DNA of 8,938 nucleotides from the NCBI GenBank assembly GCA_030838885.1, contig JAUZEU010000281.1:1-8938 (forward strand), in the 5' to 3' direction. Positions 6,547 through 8,938 of this stretch are shown in pieces. A model generated the notes under the pieces. The model did no database searches and was not told the DNA's origin. It saw nothing but the letters and a program-made list of their open reading frames with translations. Every line of letters starts with the position of its first letter. Positions within the stretch are counted from its first letter, which is position 1. Position numbers and translations under genes: made by a program. The DNA is from Bryobacterales bacterium (lineage in GTDB: Bacteria; Acidobacteriota; Terriglobia; Bryobacterales; Bryobacteraceae).

Positions 6547-6906
6547 ATGGTGAGTGTTCAGATTTTTGGGGTAAAGAACTCCCAGGCGACCCGCGCCGCC
6601 GAACGGTTTTTTAAAGAGCGCCGCGTGGCCATTCACATGGTGGATCTGAAGCAAAAGCCCATGTCCCCGGGCGAGATCAAGCGGTTTGTGGAGCGCTTCG
6701 GTTTGAAGGGACTCCTGGACGTGGAAAGCGCGGCTTACGTCGATGCTGGGCTGAAATATCTGAAAGTCACCGACCTGGAATTGCTCGGCAAGATTGAACG
6801 GGAGCCGAAATTGCTAAAGCTACCCCTGATACGCGGCTCCAACAAGCTGGCGGTTGGCCAGGATGAAGAAGCCTGGAAAGCGATGCTGGCCGCCCCGGCA
6901 AAATAA
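6547..6906 (+). CDS. ArsC/Spx-family protein lacking the active-site cysteine
   Basis: A 119-aa protein of the ArsC/Spx/YffB thioredoxin-like fold (PF03960 type by pattern). The first strand and turn, VQIFGVKNSQATRAAERFF, align with the family's GxxNCxTxKKA loop, but the catalytic or redox Cys is Ser12 and the protein has no cysteine at all. The middle VDLKQKPMSPGEIKRFVERFG matches the family's Y-D-x-K-x-x-P-x-x-x-E-L region. The end, LPLIRGSNKLAVGQDEEAW, matches the R-P-x-x-x-x-x-x-x-x-G strand pair. It cannot work as a Cys-based arsenate reductase or Cys-switch regulator. It could bind RNA polymerase or another partner as Spx does, or have an unknown role. I chose ATG 6547; TTG 6538 or GTG 6550 are possible. 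The Shine-Dalgarno is poor (GAAG 6540-6543). It follows trxA but behind a terminator. Confidence 0.8.
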   Translation: MVSVQIFGVKNSQATRAAERFFKERRVAIHMVDLKQKPMSPGEIKRFVERFGLKGLLDVESAAYVDAGLKYLKVTDLELLGKIEREPKLLKLPLIRGSNKLAVGQDEEAWKAMLAAPAK

Positions 6907-6928
6907 AGCCAGGAGCTTCAGTTCCTGG
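6900..6928 (-). terminator. Intrinsic terminator of the exporter operon
   Basis: On the minus strand CCAGGA (6928-6923) pairs with TCCTGG (6914-6909) across an 8-nt loop, followed by CTTTATTTT (6908-6900). The T-rich tail exists only in this direction, so it serves the exporter and small-ORF transcript. The tail overlaps the last codons of the convergent ArsC-like gene. Confidence 0.7.
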
Positions 6929-6963
6929 TCTGCAGGGCCGAGCCACAGCCTGGCAGTTTTGCT

Positions 6964-6977
6964 GTCACCAATGTGAC
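6964..6977. repeat. Small inverted repeat after the small ORF
   Basis: GTCAC (6964-6968) and GTGAC (6973-6977) are reverse complements around CAAT, directly next to the stop of the small minus-strand ORF. The stem is short and there is no T-run, so its role, if any, is unclear. Confidence 0.35.
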
Positions 6978-7121
6978 TCAGGGAAACTCGATAAGATCGT
7001 AGATTTCCTCATTGGTGAGGTCAAACGGTTGACCCGTCCAGGGAACAATCGGACTATCGAGACTCAGCCGCTTCCGGGGTGCGTGATTGTCCTGCAATTC
7101 GGTCACGTCCCAGTATCCCAC
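6978..7121 (-). CDS. Possible small protein (47 aa) downstream of the exporter
   Basis: An open frame of 47 codons starting at GTG 7121, 6 nt after the exporter stop and immediately after an in-frame TGA, ending at TGA 6978-6980. The translation looks protein-like: a short aromatic start (GYWDVTELQD), a basic APRKRLSLD, then SPIVPWTGQPFDLTNEEIYD ending LIEFP. The second half is acidic with a predicted helix after the Pro-rich part. There is no transmembrane segment or Cys. There is no Shine-Dalgarno, so translation would rely on coupling to the exporter. It lies between the exporter and the operon terminator. I do not recognise a family. It could be a genuine small subunit, the remnant of a longer gene, or chance. 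Confidence 0.4.
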   Translation of the reverse strand: MGYWDVTELQDNHAPRKRLSLDSPIVPWTGQPFDLTNEEIYDLIEFP

Positions 7122-7127
7122 TCAGCA

Positions 7128-8708
7128 CTAATGGGCCGCCGCAGGAGCCGCCCCGCGCCGCGGCCGCTTCATTACAAGCACCAGCGGCGTCAGGCAAAGC
7201 GCCCCTAAAGCCATCGCCGAAATCACATCGATATACGCCAGCGTGGTCGCCTGCCCGGCCACAATCCGCTGCACCATCGCATAAGCCCGCATCTTCGCCA
7301 CATCCGGAGGGATGCCCTGCCCCGAAAAAGTCTGCGTCAACCCGGCAATCCGCTGATCGAACGCCGGATTCCCTGCCGTAGTATGCGCACTCAGGTAAAC
7401 CTGATGCTTCTGCGCAAACCGCTGCAAAAATGTTCCCAGCAGCGAGATCCCAATACCGCCGCCAAGATTCCGAAAGAGATTCGTCATCCCCGATATCTGA
7501 TTGCTCTTATTCGGCGGCATTCCCACATAAGACAGCGTATTGATCGGGATAAAAATGAACGCCAGCCCCATCGTCTGATACACGCGAAGCATCGCGGCCG
7601 TACGGAAATCCATACCGGCGTTCAGAATCGTCATGTGATACAAAGCTGCGGCTGTTCCCATGAAACCGACCGCAACCAGCAGGCGCGGATCCACGCGTGA
7701 CACCAACTGCCCCACAATCGGCATCATGAAGATCAGCACCATCGCCCCCGCTGACAGCGCACGCCCTGCATTCTGCGCGCTGTATCCCATCTGAATCTGC
7801 AGGAATTGCGGGATCAGAACCGTGGTTCCAAAGAGCACCATCCCCAGCACAAACATCATGAACACCGCCGTCGCGAAGTTGCGCTGGCGCAGCAGCCGGA
7901 CATCCAGAATCGGATTCGCATGCTTCCACTCATGCACCGCAAACCAGATCAGCGTCACCACACAAATTGCCGTGAGCGTGCGAATCAGGTCGCTCGAAAA
8001 CCAGTCTGCCTCCTGCCCCTTGTCGAAGACGATCTGCAAACATCCGATCCCCACGGTAATCAGGCCCAGACCCAGGTAATCGATCGGGTTTTGGCGCATT
8101 CGGGCGCCCTCGATTTTGATATACGGCGGATCTTCCACAATCTTTTGCGTGAGGAAAAGCGAGATCACCCCGATCGGGATGTTGATGTAAAAGATCCAGC
8201 GCCAGCTATAGTTGTCGGTGATCCAGCCCCCCAGGGTCGGCCCGATAGCCGGTGCGAGCACAATTGCCATCCCGTAGACCGCAAACGCCATCCCGCGCTT
8301 TTCCAGCGAAAACGTATCCGCCAGAATGGACTGCTCGCTGGTGGCAAGTCCGCCGCCGCCAAGCCCCTGCAGCACGCGGAAGAACACCAGCATTCCCAGC
8401 GAAGGCGCGAACCCGCAGAGAAATGAACTGGCCGTGAACAGCACCACGCAAGTCATGTAAAAGCGCTTGCGCCCCACCATCACGGAAAGCCAGGCGCTGA
8501 TGGGCAGAACGATAGCGTTTGCCACCAGATAGCTGGTGAGCACCCAGGTAGCTTCATCCTGCGTCGCCGAGAGTCCCCCGGCGATATGGGGCAGCGCCAC
8601 GTTCGCAATGGAAGTGTCCAGCACTTCCATAAACGTGGCAAGCGTCACTGTCAAGGCAATGACCCAGGGATTATATTTCGGCCGCCAGACCGGCGCGGTG
8701 GAGGTCAT
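7128..8708 (-). CDS. DHA2-family (EmrB/QacA-like) multidrug exporter
   Basis: A 526-aa inner-membrane proton antiporter of the major facilitator superfamily, DHA2 branch, with about 14 hydrophobic segments starting at residue 15. Motif D1 is LDTSIANVALP (30-40), preceded by Glu28. The motif A loop is GRKRFY (79-84), without the Asp common in other MFS branches, as in EmrB relatives. Motif B is RVLQGLGGGG (111-120) and motif C is GMAIVLAPAIGPTLGGWI (146-163), the antiporter signature. The C-terminus is short, basic and Ala-rich (KRPRRG). Length and motifs fit EmrB, which normally works with an EmrA-type adaptor and TolC; no adaptor is in the window. A TetR-type gene ends 43 bp upstream on the same strand, so expression is probably under that repressor. 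The substrate is unknown. ATG 8708 is preceded only by a weak GAGA-like site. Confidence 0.93.
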   Translation of the reverse strand: MTSTAPVWRPKYNPWVIALTVTLATFMEVLDTSIANVALPHIAGGLSATQDEATWVLTSYLVANAIVLPISAWLSVMVGRKRFYMTCVVLFTASSFLCGFAPSLGMLVFFRVLQGLGGGGLATSEQSILADTFSLEKRGMAFAVYGMAIVLAPAIGPTLGGWITDNYSWRWIFYINIPIGVISLFLTQKIVEDPPYIKIEGARMRQNPIDYLGLGLITVGIGCLQIVFDKGQEADWFSSDLIRTLTAICVVTLIWFAVHEWKHANPILDVRLLRQRNFATAVFMMFVLGMVLFGTTVLIPQFLQIQMGYSAQNAGRALSAGAMVLIFMMPIVGQLVSRVDPRLLVAVGFMGTAAALYHMTILNAGMDFRTAAMLRVYQTMGLAFIFIPINTLSYVGMPPNKSNQISGMTNLFRNLGGGIGISLLGTFLQRFAQKHQVYLSAHTTAGNPAFDQRIAGLTQTFSGQGIPPDVAKMRAYAMVQRIVAGQATTLAYIDVISAMALGALCLTPLVLVMKRPRRGAAPAAAH

Positions 8709-8727
8709 TCGCTAGCCAATCTCACAA

Positions 8728-8747
8728 ATGCAAGTGCCTGCTTGCAT
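8728..8747. promoter_or_regulatory. Candidate operator: inverted repeat between tetR and exporter
   Basis: ATGCAAG (8728-8734) and CTTGCAT (8741-8747) are perfect reverse complements around a 6-bp spacer, filling half of the 43-bp gap between the TetR-type gene and the exporter. A 20-bp palindrome of this size is typical of TetR-family operators. It starts 20 bp before the exporter ATG. It could also form an RNA hairpin that tunes exporter translation. Confidence 0.5.
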
Positions 8748-8751
8748 GTTC

Positions 8752-8938
8752 TCATGCCGTACAGACGCCATTCAGAAAAAGATCGATACAGGTGGCGAGA
8801 TAGGCCTCCCGCGAATAGCCCGGCGGGAAAATCCCGCGGCGCAGCACGGCGGCAAAAATCATGCCGGTGAAGGCGTCCACGGCAGGCGTAAGATCGACGC
8901 TCGGCCGAATCACGCCACGGCGCTGGCCCTCCGCCAGA
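8752..8938 (-). CDS. TetR-family regulator, C-terminal part (truncated by window edge)
   Basis: The last 61 codons of a gene that runs off the right edge, ending at TGA 8752-8754. The visible part, EGQRRGVIRP, then VDAFTGMIFAAVL and a final helix YLATCIDLFLNGV, matches the ligand-binding domain end of TetR/AcrR regulators: an EGxxxGxIRPDxD step followed by two helices. The DNA-binding helix-turn-helix is outside the window, so the family call is from the C-terminal pattern and the context. It lies directly upstream of and co-directional with the DHA2 exporter, the usual layout for an efflux pump repressor that responds to the pump's substrates. Confidence 0.75.
   Translation of the reverse strand, partial: LAEGQRRGVIRPSVDLTPAVDAFTGMIFAAVLRRGIFPPGYSREAYLATCIDLFLNGVCTA

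Noticed and set aside
7806..8426. A 206-codon open frame on the plus strand over the exporter
   Set aside because: Antisense to a clear 14-TM transporter; the composition is His/Arg/Asp-rich with no domain.
1..8938. Mobile elements, CRISPR arrays, toxin-antitoxin or defence genes
   Set aside because: No direct repeats, terminal inverted repeats, transposase or nuclease signatures beyond RNase III were seen.

Overview
The window looks like ordinary chromosome from a moderately GC-rich Gram-negative bacterium. An Acidobacteriota (Bryobacterales/Solibacter-like) origin is my best guess. It rests on the style of the exported TPR proteins, the Cys-less ArsC/Spx-like protein and frequent non-ATG starts, and I have no search to confirm it. 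I see no insertion sequence, integrase, tRNA, rRNA, CRISPR array or phage gene.

Layout from left to right. (1) 132-1586, plus strand: a short lipoprotein with a DUF4352-like beta-sandwich, followed 9 bp later by a secreted 290-aa protein built from two tandem copies of one Ig-like domain. (2) 1611-4603, minus strand: a three-gene cluster. Transcription order is an exported TPR protein with a degenerate metallopeptidase-like centre, a second exported TPR protein (ATGA overlap), then rnc (RNase III). (3) 4645-6105, plus strand: glgA, glycogen synthase, divergent from the TPR/rnc cluster across only about 40 bp that hold one symmetric AT-rich element. (4) 6136-6465, plus strand: trxA with a strong intrinsic terminator. 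(5) 6547-6906, plus strand: an ArsC/Spx-fold protein with no cysteine. (6) 6900-8938, minus strand: the end of a TetR-type regulator (cut by the window edge), a DHA2/EmrB-type 14-TM drug exporter, and a 47-codon ORF just after it, closed by a minus-strand terminator. A 7-bp-arm inverted repeat lies between tetR and the exporter.

How the genes work together. The tetR-exporter pair is the one clear regulatory unit: a drug-efflux pump with its probable repressor. The TPR-TPR-rnc cluster is co-directional and tight, so it is probably co-transcribed, though no functional link is obvious. glgA (ADP-glucose dependent glucan synthesis) and trxA (disulfide reduction) are housekeeping genes that happen to be adjacent.

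I found no convincing new multi-gene system. The points most worth a second look are: Asn in place of a catalytic Asp in RNase III; loss of the catalytic Cys in the ArsC-like protein; an HAxxH relic in the TPR protein; the small ORF behind the exporter; and the inverted repeat between tetR and the exporter.
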